From: Cylindrodendrum hubeiense
Taxonomy: Eukaryota; Ascomycota; Sordariomycetes; Hypocreales; Nectriaceae
Direction: 5' to 3'
Assembly (NCBI GenBank): GCA_014621425.1
Contig: JAANBB010000293.1
Coordinates: forward strand, 1-51,206
DNA: 51,206 nt
Part shown: piece by piece, positions 21,918 to 35,668 of the stretch
How the letters are laid out: every line of letters begins with the position of its first letter
Numbering within the stretch: the stretch's first letter is position 1
Program-made: the position numbers and the translations under genes
Notes under the pieces: model-generated
Told to the model about the DNA's origin: nothing
The model's input: only the letters and a program-made list of their open reading frames with translations
Databases searched by the model: none

Positions 21918-24678
21918 CTATGACGATGGCTTCCGCTGCTGCTGAAGTCCAGGGATGACTGGCACTGGAACCGGCGTCACCTTGTGCGGGATATGTGCAC
22001 TCGGTGTGCCATTCAGTGGCCGCTGGGCACCAGGCGTAGGAGTCTGAGGCTTCTGCTGCTGAGCTGCAATGCTAGCTCGAGCAGCCGCAAGCCGATTGAT
22101 GTCCATCGTGCCAGTCATTCCCATCCCTACAAGTCCACCCATACCAGGCGAAGATATCTTGTCCGCAAACATGGCGGAACGCTCCTGCGCCGCCACCCGA
22201 GCCTTTGCCTGATCAAGGATCCGTTGCTGCTGGGCCTCGGGAATCACGGTGTGATATCCCGTCAGGCCAGGGTTCTGGTTTGGTGTTCCGCCTGGGTTAC
22301 TAGAGAACCGGTTCATCTGATTTCCCATTGCCTGGCTTGGTGTGTTGAATCGCTGAGGCTGTTGTACACTCGGCGAGGGGCTGTACGGCTGCCTATGCTG
22401 CACTTGGGGAGACATGGTCCGTTGGGACATTGCTTGGCCGTTCGTGTATGTTGAGAAGCTGGCCTGTGAAGGCGTTCCAGCCTGATGCTGTGGCGGGAAA
22501 CCTGGCTGGTAGGGGAACCGAGCATTAGGGGTCCCCTGCTGCGCTGGCATCTGGCCGTACTGAGGCCGTTGTTGATTTGCATACTGAGGCATGTTCTGGT
22601 GACCGTAGGGTGTTTGAGCCTTGGCCAACTGCGTGGCGTACTGGTTGGGATAGCCATTCGGTCTGGTATATTGGTTGGGCTGGGGTGGTCGTGGTTGGGA
22701 GGGAGGCATGGGCCGCGCCTGAGCTTGGAAGCTAGGAGTAGCTGTTGGGCGGAAGTACTGCTGCTGCATCCCTGGTGTACGGTTGGGAGTTCCATATTGA
22801 TTCGCAGCTTGGTAGTGGTTCGCGTAAGGAATCGACGTTACGCTCGGTGTTCGCTGCGGTGGCCGGGCAGTCGCTTGCGCAGCCTGTTGCGCTCGAATGC
22901 GAGCTTGCATGCCAGCTTCATCTTCCTCCATAACACCCTTGTACTGATCTGTCTGAACCTGCACCTTAGTGCTAATCAGGAGATCTTCCAACTGGTCGCC
23001 ATTCAACTTAGCGACGGCGTAGGGCGGCAGGGTCTTGATGATGAGAGCCAGCTGCGCCTTCAGCACGTGGTAGGTAGCTTGTTCCTCTTCGGACGGCTGG
23101 GGGCCTGCCGTGGCCAGCATATCGCCAGTGACAGGGTCGCTGGACTGGCGGTTCTGAGAGTTAGGGAGATTGAGGTTGCGAATTCGCTGGTATGAAGACA
23201 GGGTTTCAATCATATCGCTGACTTCTTCGAGGATCTCGTCAACCTCCTTGTCCTCTTCGTCTCGCTTGGTACCCATGATGTCTTCCAACGAAGGATCAAC
23301 AACTGATTCATCCCAGTCATTGATGGCTTCCTGGACTGCATCCTCATCGATTTTCAATGCGTTGGCTTCGTCATTGTCTTCGTCCGCATTCTCATAGTAT
23401 TCAACCTCAATCATGTTCTGAAACTGTCGCTGGCCAGCTCGTTGCCACCACAATCGGCTAGCAACGCTGGATGGCACGACAGCCGCCGAGTCATCTTTGC
23501 AAGGAGCAAAGCTCGAGAAGGCTCCCCGGAAGAGGGCTTCCATCTCGTACATTTCTAGCTCGGTGGTCGAAGGCTTCTTTCCCGCCAGGCTCTGAGCGCG
23601 TTCACGCTGCTTCGTCTTCATTTGCGACGAAGGAGCAGCATTGCTGTAGTCTAGGTAGTATCCCGCCGAGAGTTTCGTAGTAGAGTAGCTGGCGCTCTGA
23701 TATTTGGACGTGTCCGTCAGCTCTGGGTGATAAAAGTCCAGAGTATTGCCCTTGGCCTGGGTTTTGGGCTGCTTCGGTGGTTGCAACGGAGGCAGCGCTC
23801 GGGGAGAGGAAAACAGCTCTCCGAGAGTTTGGGTTCGCTCCTGAGTCGATGTAGGCATGATATGTGTCAAGGTCATGCCCTGGGGAAGAGGGATATGAGC
23901 CAGCTTCTCCTCATGAGCCAGCGGGAGACTGGAGAAGAGCCGTCTCTCTTGTGGCGCATATCCGATGAGAGAAAGCACCAGCTCGCCCTTTTGAGGGGAT
24001 GGGGGGAGATCAGCCTCAACAGTGATGGGGTCGGTGCTGGTCTTTGGGTATGCCTTTTCGCGTCGAAGGAGCTGCATTGCCTTGTTTTTGAACTCGCCAA
24101 TCTGGGCTATAGCGTCCTCGTTGGATGCGGGTTTCTCCAATCCCGAGGACTTGACCTTTAGATCCTCAAGCGATGCCTTGATCATGGAGACGATATCGAC
24201 AGCCACATCTTCGAGGCGGTCGTACGCATCGGCGGCGACCTTGTCCGAGATTGTAGATGCAAGCTCAGGGTCGGTAGACTTTTGACGCTTCGCCTGGGGT
24301 TCATCATCAGTCGACGGTTCCGGGATGGGACGCTTCAGGATGGACGGGCTGATGTCGAAACTGTAGCGATGGTTAGCATGCATGGCAGAGGGGCCTCGAG
24401 ACGCAAGGGTCGCGGCATCCAAAGTCGGGAAAAAGCGCAGCCTACCTGCTCAAAACCTCAAGATAGGATTTAATCAATTCCTTCTGATCGCCCTTGGGCT
24501 CGCCGTTGGTGAGGGCGGGCTTCTCATCCTCAAAGCCATCCAGCTCGTCGCCCTCGTCTCCCTCGTCGCCCTCGTCGCCATTGTCGCGTTTCCGCTTCCC
24601 CGGAACGACGGGCTGCGCATTCTCGGTGCTGGCGGGCTCCGGCACGCCGTTGGGCTTCGTTGTCGCGGGCTGCGCCAT
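21918..24678 (-). CDS. Gln/Pro-rich nuclear protein, possible chromatin-remodelling subunit, 2 exons, 891 aa
   Basis: Exons are 24678-24446 and 24360-21918; the 85 bp intron has donor GTAGGC and acceptor CTACAG, joined in phase. The N-terminus carries an NLS-like GKRKR (27-31), then a GDEGDEGDEGDELDG acidic repeat and KSYLEVLSSFDIS across the splice. A conserved-looking central part contains LDFYHPELTDTSKYQ, ELEMYEMEALFRGAFSSF, SRLWWQRAGQRQF and a very acidic EVDEILEEVSDMIETL segment. The last ~330 residues are low complexity (Gln, Pro, Asn, Thr, Tyr). The composition and middle block resemble uncharacterised fungal subunits associated with SWI/SNF or RSC complexes, but I cannot name the orthologue. 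A mediator-type coactivator is an alternative. Confidence 0.8.
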
Positions 24679-25656
24679 GGTCGGCCTCTAGTCGTTGGGT
24701 CGTCTCGTCGTGGGGAGCTGGGCCGCGCCTCGTCGCGACGCGCGGTAGTGGATGGCAGACTGGTGCAACTCCAAAAACGGTTTCGTCGAGGCAGCGCAAA
24801 CCGGCCGTCCTCATCCAACTGGCGCCGTGCAATCGACTGGTGCACCAACGGTTTGGCAACTCACGCGACGACAGATCTCGATGAAAGATCTTTCGACCGT
24901 CTTTAAGTCGACAGCGACTGCTGGGGTGAATGGAGAAGGCTGCGCCGGGGGAAGAATGTGTCTTGATCGCCAAGTACTTGTCGCTGACCAGGACCCACGC
25001 TAACCTTTTGGGGGGAAGGCTAATGAGCCGTGCACGTGATCTGGCGCCTCACCCCTCGTGGACCATCGTCGCAGGTTCCACCCAAGAAGCCTCGCACCAG
25101 CTCAGTTCCCGTGGCTGTTGCAGCTCCGCAGCTCCCGTACTCCTCCTAGCCGTGCTCTTAGTCGTACTCTTAGCCGACCATTGTTATTCGCGACCAGCTA
25201 GCTACAGATTACTTTCATCACGACTCAAAGTCAAGTTTGCCATCCAAGCGCCTTCTTTGTCCTCGCGGGATCCCTACGGGACGGACTCCTCTGCCCGCGC
25301 TCACCCGAACCATGGCTGCATCCCCTGCAGGCGCTTGGTGCACCTTATCTCAAGGTACCTATCACTCGAGGCCGAGGGACAAAACTCCTAGCGCTGTAGT
25401 ACGACGCAGGCCCAACAAACATGCACCACGGGAACTCTTCACAATCGAGTACAGATGAGCAATTCTTCACATATCCTATTACTTCGGTAGCATTCTACAT
25501 GAGAGAACCGTGAATCATCGCGTAATCACCGCCCTCCAGTATCAACACTGCGGTATTATCAAGCCGGCCCATGTCAATCTCATCTCTCCAACCCAACGAG
25601 GATCAATTCAGTATTCGCTGCTTGTCTGTGCTATTTCCTCCCAGTAAATCATTTAT
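24679..25656. other. promoter of nuclear protein gene and 3' flank of pep4
   Basis: No supported gene. It contains a CACGTGAT E-box (CACGTG 25033-25038) about 355 bp upstream of the nuclear protein start. Open frames here are short and lack features. Confidence 0.45.
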
Positions 25657-26972
<1,316 letters not shown>

Positions 26973-28833
26973 GATGGCGATGACGGATCCGAAAGACGGA
27001 TAGATCAATCAATAATATGGGACGCAGCGATTCGACCTGCGCGCTTCAATCTGATGGATGCGATGCAACGGGGCGAAAGGATGCGATTCGAGGGAGGTCG
27101 AAAGGCAGGTTGATGGAGATGATAAGATGGGGAGGATGGAAGAGGGAAGTCGAGAGACTAGGTTGGGGAGGGAATGACGGAGCTGGGTGAGAGCTATTGC
27201 GTGTGTTTCGGGGCGTCTCCCTCTATCGGCGGCTGGGGCTGGTACCTAGCAGGTATGCACTGTGCTCGGCGCTGGAGCGCTGTTGGACCTGGCCTGGGCG
27301 GGGAGCTGATTACGTCTTGTGAGTGGTGACTAAAGCCGGCTGCCACCGACTGACCTACTGAGGCGGTGCGTGCCTGCCTGGATCTGACCGTCTCCGGAGC
27401 TTCCTGCCCCTGCTGGCTCGCCCAGGTTGGGGCCGTGTGACCAAACGCGGGCAATGACGCACCATGTTGCCTTCCCCAGCTCCACTGTGTTCGCTGGTCC
27501 AGCAACCAGGCCACCGCCTTGCCGCCTTAGGCATCTGCAGAGCTCTCTTGGTGCTGTCTAGCCCAACTTATCTCGCCAAGGCCGAGGCCGAGACCTCAGG
27601 CCATCATCCACTTGGAACAACAACAAGACAGTCAATGCGTCATTGGTTGTTCCGCATTGCGTTGTCACAGCACCTTGGCCTTCGTGAGCTACGCGACAGT
27701 CACTAATTCACTAATTCACTGCTTCACCAAGCCACTAGGGAACACATCAGCGCATCATCATACAGTCTATGCATGATGCAGCGCTAGCCAATCTCCAAGC
27801 TGCCTCTGTTCGTTGCTCACGAATGCTCTGCTTTCGGCTCTAAGCCAACTAACTGGTCCGTGTTGACACTAGGTGCATGTGCTTTATGCAGGTCCATCTA
27901 CCCCATTCTGTGGCTGAGGCAAGACATGGGAATATCACTGGTACGCAGTGAACCTAAGCTCCAGGTCTAGCGTTTATTGCTTCGCAGAGGGTATGTAAGG
28001 TACTTGAGACATCACATAGGAGCCGACGCCATAACAGGAGTGAAATCCCACCATGTTCAACACAGATGGCCAAACACCCCAAACACTCCACACACTTAAT
28101 CTCTCAGGTGACTTATCCCTGTCTTCATGCGTCTCTGTGCCTCTGTGCCAACGTCGATTGCGCACCACGTGACCATCTCGATAATCATCGTCCATCGGCA
28201 AGTATGTCTTCTTTGCAATGAAATATTGATGGTCTATTGCCTCGATCTGTCGTTGTTTAATTTGTGGCACAGTTGCCGTTTTCGTGTTCCCCAAGAGTTC
28301 TCTTTGTCCCCCGCAGTGTAACAATGTTACAGTGGTATGCAAATTAAATTGGAACTCCGTTAACCGATGGTACTTTAAACACACGAGTTCAACGAAACTA
28401 GGCCGGTACGCAAGTGTCCATGTGTGAATAGGATCCATCTGTTTATGATTTCCACAGTAGAAACGAGATTAAACCTAGGAATGGGCAAGTTATGGCCCCA
28501 ACAAGTGCGGTTGGTGACTTTTCGTGTTCGGCTACCCTACACACAGACCAGGACGTGTCACGACACCAGCTGCTTAATCCCCATTCCTACCTAATTAGCG
28601 ACTCTCCAACCGCACGGAAGCATATCGGCACAGACGGGTAAATCGAAAAGCCACCGCCACACCTAGAAACAGGAGTCGCGTGTTGTGCTCCGCCTCCCCG
28701 TTTTGTCGCCTCAGGCAGGACAGCTGAGCACAGCATGAGAGCAGGCTCACGGGCTCATATTCAGTAGAAGAAACCCTTCATTCTCCCAGATATAGACATC
28801 TATCAACTGTTGTAACAAATAATTTGTAGTTTG
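26973..28833. other. intergenic region upstream of pep4
   Basis: About 1.86 kb with no recognisable gene. The first few hundred bases are the pep4 promoter and leader. A CACGTG box lies at 28166-28171. Open frames at 27194-27514 and 27974-28438 (-) lack features. Confidence 0.45.
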
Positions 28834-30564
28834 TCAATTCTTCAGTAACAGAATCCCTTTCGGAATTGATCCCTCAGTTATTCTAATCGAGGAAAGCATA
28901 CTTGCTAGCTGGGGGATTTCCATTGGGACATCATCGAATGCGACGACGCCTTTCCCCTGTCCCACCACCATCACTTCCAATAACCCGGCCATTTCGTGAC
29001 TATCCCATATGCCCTCCCTTCGGTTCATCCCACGTAATAACTTGATGCATCTCCATTTAATGTCGACATCCCAACACGTTATACAAACTGTAAATACCGC
29101 TGGAACCAGGGCCGCGTCGAAAGTGAATATAGGTTGGTGCCCTACGATGCTCGCCCCAAGAAGAGCTTCAACACTATCCAATATTTCCTCGGCATCCTTC
29201 CGTAGCATTCCGTCATTTCGACACCCTTGATGTAAAAAAGATGACCAGATTGACTGAGTTATCGAAAGGTCTTGCATTTGGAGTCGTTCTCGTTCCGAAA
29301 TTGTCGTCTCGTCGATCTGACTTTTGAAGGCATCGAAACGGACAATCCAATCCGTCATGGATGATGCCATGGATTCCCACAGCTTCATCCCGTATGGATC
29401 ACACTCAATAAGGAGACTGTCACACCCGTCGCTGTCTGATTCGGGAGGAGAATTGTTATGACTGTCGTCGTCTGCCTCGGGGTAGGGGTAGTTGAGTTCA
29501 AAATAATACCTGACGGAATTATCGATCATCTCCACCGCGCGCAGTGATTTTACTGCTGCGGCGCAGGAGGAGAATGGTGCGGTAGGATATTGGATCGCAA
29601 CAGTGTCAAGACTTTGGCAGGTAATGCCAGGAACAATTTCGCTGCCTAGGAAAAACGACATATCTGCGCCGAGGTGATAGAGCAACTCCGAGATCTCATC
29701 TACGAACCTTGGTACGCTTGATGTCTCTTTGTACTGAACTATATCCGAAGTAGGAGTCGTAGATGACTGACGCAGAGACGCAATGAGAGCAGGTGCCGCG
29801 CGCAGATGACAAAGAGCCTCTGTGTAGCGACCTTGGAGGTTCTCGATACAAATAAAAATGACACAGCATGTAAGAACGACCTCGATATTTGACTCAGATG
29901 CGGTAGCCACAAAAGACTTTATGTGATGTATGGCTTGGTTGTAATGTTGAATGACAACTTTATCGAGCTTGGGATCAAACGCCGATGTCCCCACTCCCTG
30001 ATGCTGGGTCTTGAAATGTCGATGCACCCCCCCAAGGGCGCACAATGCATATTTGACAGGCTCCACCGCGTGGCCAAGAGGGAGGACATGGACGTGCCAA
30101 AAGTCGGTCGAGGCAAAGCCCATCGTGAGGTCATGAATCGTGGACGTTCTGAAATGATGAAAGAGATCGACCTGGGCAGGCAGCGCAGAAACATCGGCCC
30201 CTAAACCGGGGTTCAAGATCAAGCCAGGGCTCAAGACGGATTGGGTGACAAGTGCCTTGCCTGGCATAGGGAGTTTGACGGGCTCCTTCTTGGCGCGTCT
30301 CGGTGGTGCGACTTTGTAGCCATCGCAACCAACGCGATCCTTTTCGCATCGGTAACAGGTTGGTTTCCGTTCGTCGCATTTGAGATGCCGGGTTCTAGCA
30401 CCATTAGCAACAGAAAGTCTCAGTATAGAACATGTCAACTAACTTGCTACGAAACAGTTAGCATGTAAGTCGTGGTTAATAGACGTTCTCGTGACACACC
30501 ATGTAAGGCACCCGGATCTGACTTTGGGCCCACCGGCCCTCTTGTGCTTCGGTTTGTCCGCCAT
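28834..30564 (-). CDS. Zn2Cys6 transcription factor with suspect first splice junction, ~540 aa if functional
   Basis: Exon 1 (30564-30500) encodes MADKPKHKRAGGPKVRSGCLT followed by the first two bases (TG) of the expected second cysteine codon and a GT donor. Exon 2 resumes with RTRHLKCDERKPTCYRCEKD and the last two cysteines, then a linker PPRRAKKEP and a ~470-residue fungal TF region (DLFHHFRTSTIHDL, EVVLTCCVIFICIENLQGRY, FTFDAALVPAVFTVCITC). Family knowledge predicts CLTC joined directly to (K/R)TRHLKC, giving a C-x2-C-x6-C motif. The only fitting acceptor (CTAG, G at 30395) instead makes TG+A, a stop. Either the gene is inactivated by loss of about 3 bp at the acceptor, or splicing is unusual, or the assembly is wrong. 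The rest of the frame is intact with no other stop. It neighbours membrane proteins of unknown role. Confidence 0.7.
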
Positions 30565-31089
30565 GCTTGCGAGCATGTATCTGGCGATGTCAACTGACCG
30601 ACGTTGAGTTTCTGCGGAGCGACGGTTTAAAAAGAGTTTAATACGAGCTGGCGACTCAGTGTTCTCGACTCGGACAGTTCGACTCCGTAATGTTACAAGT
30701 TACGAAGCGACCAATTAACATCGGCTAAGAATAGCCCAGCGTGGCGGAGCCAAGTTGAAGTCGACTCCGCCCAGTCGCACGATTGGCTGGAGCTGAGGAG
30801 CACAATGCGCTTTTTCGTGTACTCGTATGAAGGATATATGCGGCTGGAACCCATGGCGTGTAAGTCGGGGGTTCTCATAGCAACAAGGAAACGTAGGCCG
30901 AGCGCCAATACCGAAATAATGGGGGGCCTCCGTTGTCGCTAACAGTGCATATCTCAGCCCTACAAGCTCGCATGTTTCTTCTTACCGGTGTTCATATGCC
31001 TCGTCCTCGGACTTGGACATCATTCTGCGAAACACTCACTCACCAACAAGCTATATCGATGAAACCAATTAACAAATTTCTCCAAATCG
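30565..31089. other. promoter of Zn2Cys6 gene and 3' flank of polytopic membrane gene
   Basis: No gene seen in these ~525 bp. Confidence 0.45.
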
Positions 31090-32317
31090 CTAATGTCTTC
31101 TATCCCACTCACCGCCAAACCTCCATCGATACGCCATCGTGACTCCAACGGGTACAAATAAGACAAGCGACACTATTTGACCAAACCCCCAGTTCTCTCC
31201 CATATACTTCTCTCCAAGACTCTCGGCCAGATCCTTCTGGAGAATTCGCATGCGGAATATAACCCAAAGCAACGGAACGGCCAGGCCTATTATAGTGAAT
31301 AGAGGCAAAGCAGCAATAAATCGGCGCTGGCCGAACCAGTCGTTCACTCGCTCCCGCCGAGCGAGAGACTTCTGCATACCCGGCTTCTCCCCTGGAGGAT
31401 AATGGGAACCGGGGAGGGAGGCCATAAGCCAGAAAGTAAAGAGGTAGATGATTAGGTTAATCGCCAACTCTAGACCGTTGAGTGCCTTGTAGGTTGTGCT
31501 CTCCATGAACTCGGTCAAGCCACCTAGGCCACCCGGAAAGCACATGGTCTCCACATGCTGCCAGTCATCCGTCGAAACATCATCATACTTGCCATCCCCA
31601 ATCGGTGACTCCCCAAACGCATGGAAGCACCTTGACATAAACGGGTAGAACGACAAGGCCACTGTCACGCTCAACAACAGTAGTCGCGCGTTGTGTCTTG
31701 CCTCGCCACCCCTCCCTCCCTCAAGCAGCGCAACCGGATATAGAAGCGGTAGCAGGCTCACCACGGCGACAGCTTGGGCAATCTCCGTCTCCAATGCACC
31801 CATGTCCAAGGTGCTGATGCCGTAGTCCTTGCGGACTAGGACGGCAATCGTCGCGAGCTGCAGCGCAAAGGCAAAGTACGCCGCTGAGTCGAAGAAGGCA
31901 CTCAAGCCGGCGGTACAGATCTCGTAGGCTTCGTGCACACGGTCGTTGCGCTTGCGGTCGGGCTTGAGGAAGATTACCGCGAGGGAGAGGATGATTCCCA
32001 GAGCGAGATCAACGACGTATCCAACTGCGACCTGCGACGTGTGAGCATATTTTGATAACAGCCAGCCGCAGGGAACCAACGCCGATTCCTGATATATCCG
32101 GGTTGCCCGTGCCGTATACTGCATCGCATATCTCGGATCTACAGGCCCGCATCTTGTTCTCATCAAACCCCGTCGCTTCGCTCAGCGCATCGACATAGCT
32201 TTTGAAGTCGTCCAGCGACGCGAACTGCGAACAATGAGACATCTTGAGTAATCCCAACAGGTCGGCTGCGGTCGCTGGGTCTGGAAAGATGGCCTTGTTA
32301 TCTTGAAAATAACACAA
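31090..32317 (-). CDS. polytopic membrane protein of unknown function, 5' end unresolved
   Basis: Two exons are clear: 32317-32081 (partial) and 32031-31090, joined in phase 0 as NPDISGIG|VAVGYVVDL with a weak donor GTTGGT. The extracellular-looking N-part has several cysteines and acidic residues (CYFQDNKAIFPDP, CRSEICDAVYGTGNPDI). At least six hydrophobic helices follow: VVDLALGIILSLAVIF, FDSAAYFAFALQLATIAVLV, AQAVAVVSLLPLLYPVALL, ARLLLLSVTVALSFYPF, LAINLIIYLFTFWLMASL, LPLFTIIGLAVPLLWVIF and IVSLVLFVPVGVTMAY. The layout (Cys-bearing N-part, GNPDI-x-GIGV just before TM1) is one I associate with uncharacterised fungal integral membrane proteins. The start codon lies upstream, probably in a separate exon between 32330 and 32600, but I could not find a splice pair that keeps frame. 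It is head-to-head with the next gene. Confidence 0.75.
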
Positions 32318-32617
32318 TTCACAGCTCTTTCGTCTTGAGATGGTCGATTATTGGGGGCCAGCTGCGGTCTTTTGGCGAGGCTGTACCAGTCGGATCATCG
32401 GCACAAGGTTTTGCTGAAGGCCTAGTTGAGGTTAGCCAGCTGAATCCATCCGTATAATCATCCAACCAGGCATCGGAAGGTGAGACTTCCAGCCACCATT
32501 CTAATGGGCAATAAAACCCCACGAACTCAGCCGCAGAAGTCATACGCTCGTGATAGTCAACGAGCCTTATTTCTTCATCCGCTTCTTTCCCACACTCCAA
32601 GTTTAGGATTAGTAGCA

Positions 32618-33631
32618 ATGAAGCTTTACGGCTCCGTCGCTCTCGTTTTTTGGGCCTACGTACGGCCAAGCAAATCGACCCCTCACCAAACCAACTCGCA
32701 AGGGCCCTTGTCATCGTCTATTCCACCAGGTCCAACAGCTCGACCTAACGAACTCACCCATGTGAAGCGCCAGGAGGACACGAGTGAAACGTGTGGCTTT
32801 GTGACAGGATGTAGGCGATACGACTTGTTTTGTCACTGACGTAGACTAACAGTTTGATAGTCATTCCGTTGATCTGTTCGCCTGGAACTTGTGGCATCCT
32901 CTCTGTCTTGGGCGGGACTGCTGGCTATATGGGATGCTGTCAGGGTAGTGGATGTGTTTTCCAAACTGCTTGCATAGAGGACGGGACAATATCTGATACC
33001 GCAAATACTCTAGCATGGTCAGTCTCAATTCTGTCATTTGGTCTGGATGGTAACTGATGAACCCGAATAGCACCGGAGAGTCGTCTTTCTGTGCAACGTA
33101 CACATGGCCCGACTACAAGGCAGCGTCCTATTTCTGCGCAACATCGAGATCCACCGACACCGTGACAACTTTTGATCATCCTACCACCACTGTCAGACTG
33201 ACGCAGGCACCGGTGCCTAGCAACACTAACTCTGATAGTGGTTCCCCAGGGCTCCCAGTTTACGGTAGGTTGCTAACCGGAGATTCCCACCGACAATGAA
33301 AGTTAGTAACCCTGCCTAGACCTAGCCACACGGCAACGAATTGGAGCAGGCGTTGGCTCAGGAGTGTTTGGACTCTTGCTGCTTGGATTCTTTGCGTAAG
33401 CCTTCCCGTATCCAACCAACACCACGATAGTCTGACAAAGTGTATAGGGTATTTGGATGCTGGAGGGGACCAAGGTCGAGACCGAGACCGAGATCCAGAC
33501 TCTCACCAATAGGAAGCGGAAATCATATCAACGAGATGCAGGCTCTAGCACCTAGGGATGAAGTTGAAAGGGAACAAGCCCAGAGTCATGCGCCAATGGG
33601 ATATGCAAGAGTGCCTCTCGATGGGATGTGA
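32618..33631 (+). CDS. Cys-rich single-pass membrane protein, 5 exons, 265 aa
   Basis: Likely a cell-surface protein. Exons are 32618-32810, 32861-33017, 33071-33264, 33326-33395 and 33448-33631, and every phase matches. An N-terminal hydrophobic segment (LYGSVALVFWAYV) acts as signal peptide. A Pro/Ser linker with a KR site (HVKRQEDTSETC) leads to an ectodomain of about ten cysteines (ETCGF, PLICSPGTCG, YMGCCQGSGCVF, LACTGESSFCATYTW, SYFCAT). A Thr/Ser-rich stalk follows, then one transmembrane helix assembled across the last intron (GAGVGSGVFGLLLLGFFAVFGCW). A cytoplasmic tail has an Arg-Pro repeat (RGPRSRPRPRSR) right after the membrane, and HINEMQALAPRDEVER near the end. The pattern resembles uncharacterised fungal surface proteins with sensor-like topology; no ligand is known. 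It is divergent from the polytopic protein gene. Confidence 0.78.
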
Positions 33632-35620
33632 GTCCGTTGGGAGTTGCAGGTTCGCTCAACGCGAAGGCGGGACCAACACGATGAGCCACGATACGAATTT
33701 ACGGAAGGGACAGATAGGGCTGCGGAAGATGGAATTCCTTGATCAATACTTGCCCTGATTAAGATGTCGAGACATCGCTATTCCCAGGTGAACCCCCCCA
33801 CATTAATGAGACCAGGACGAGGAAAACGGTGGAGAGCGATGACTGGCATGCTGAGTGTGCTATTTACAGTGCTATTGAGGAGATCAAGGGAGATTGAGTA
33901 CGCGTGGAAAGATCTGAGCAAGGTCGTCACTGATGACGGTAGCAGTGGGAAAAGATCAGGTTCGGTGGATCCTGGAGAATTCGATAGCTTCGATAGCAAC
34001 GCAGCAAGGTCCCGGTCTGCTCTGTAAGCGATTCATCGTATCCATCCGCTTCGTCCGGGGGAGGGCCGACGCAACAGCGCACAAAGGCCTACTTATGCAG
34101 AGAGACAGCCGACAACATCCTTCGTCCACTTTTCAGGTCAGTAGGAGACCCCAGCGGCAGATGCAAAATCCCGGTGAGAGACGCAGGGAACCACGTAGCT
34201 CGCTCATCCGAAGGGTCCGTCAAGGCCAAAAATAGCCAAATCCAAGAGTGTGCAGTGCAGTGCAGTCCTGTGGAAGACCGGACAGCCAACCCATGCCCAG
34301 GCTAATATCTCGTGGTGGTAATACTAGCGGACCGCTCGATGGTAAGCTCCGTAGAGGCGAACGGTCAACCGCTGCCGGACTCGGGATGGGAAGACGATTG
34401 TCGCGTCTGCAGGGGGCGAGTGGATGGAGACGGGATGGAAGTGTGGAGGCGCGCCAACGTGGCACAAGCCATTGTAATCTCGATTGATGGGGGTACCCGC
34501 GGTGCGAGCGTGGTGATGGCTGCAGGGGCACTGGGCGGGAGATGTCTTGAAAGGAGGAGCATGCAGTGGAATGCAGAGCTGGATTGTTTGTGATGGACGG
34601 GCGGTTGTCAGTGGCTGGATGGTTGCTGCAGCTGCAGCTGTAGGTGTCAGTCCCGACCGAGTCCAGATGAAACCCTGGGTCTGTGAGAAGGAAGAAAAAC
34701 AAAAACCAAAGATCCAACCGTGTAAAAGCCTGCTACTGAGTATGAAGGGGCGAGATCAGATGCCACAAAACAGCCACTCACGCCTCCTAATGCAGCGTTC
34801 AACGCCGTCGCGTGTCACGGATGACAGCGGAGTACTAGCCGATGATGTTGTGAACGGTTTGTGTTTGCCGGGGGTTGTTGTACAATTGCATATCCTTGTA
34901 CGCTACGTACTCTGGCAATCACGAAAGGAGTAGCAGCCGGCGGTACGAGAGCCAAGTTGTCAATGATGAGCGACAAGACAACCGGCCAGGCCGACGGTGA
35001 ATCTGCAAGGCAAAGTCAATCTGAAATGCACTGATGGTACCTGCATGTCAGGCATTGTCCTGGTTGATGAAAAAGGAAAAAGAGCAGCATTGATGCCTGC
35101 ACTTTTGGAGATGCTTGGGGCTTCACGCACATGATCCTTCGCCAATGCTAGAGACGCCAATGATAGAGACGCTGTAGTATACGCTGTAGTCAGTGAGTCA
35201 ACGTTGACGGGGCCGGATAATTGGAGTCCCAACGATGCGACCAGGAGACGGCAGTACACCAAAGCAAACAAACGAGCAGGCCGACGAGCAGGCTGATGAG
35301 GTGCTCTACTACATACTCACTGTAACAGCACTCTATCGCTTCATGCTGGCGAATTGAACATCAGTCAGCAGTGCATATACCGGCACCCAAATGCTTCCAT
35401 CTGACACAACCACCGGCGGCGCCCCTTGTTCACAAGTACGGACGCCGCACATACAGGTACGTATGTATAGTAGGAAGCAGAAGCGGCAAGACGCACAGAC
35501 AGGTAGGTACGCATCAAGCCATGGCTGGGGCACCGCGACGCTGGGTCAGGCCATTAGCCAGGACTGGGGGCGGGCGAGGTCCTTGACTCCATGTGAGAGA
35601 TGGGATTTGACCAGAACGCA

Positions 35621-35668
35621 CCAAGGAACCAGCCAAGGAACCGGCCAAGGAATCGACCAAGGAACTGC
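35621..35668. repeat. 12-bp tandem repeat, 4 copies
   Basis: Four consecutive 12-mers each start with CCAAGGAA (35621, 35633, 35645, 35657); the last four bases vary. Confidence 0.75.

Noticed and set aside
22485..23195. 236-codon open frame antisense to the Gln/Pro-rich nuclear protein gene
   Set aside because: Produced by the low-complexity CAG/CCN codons of the sense strand.
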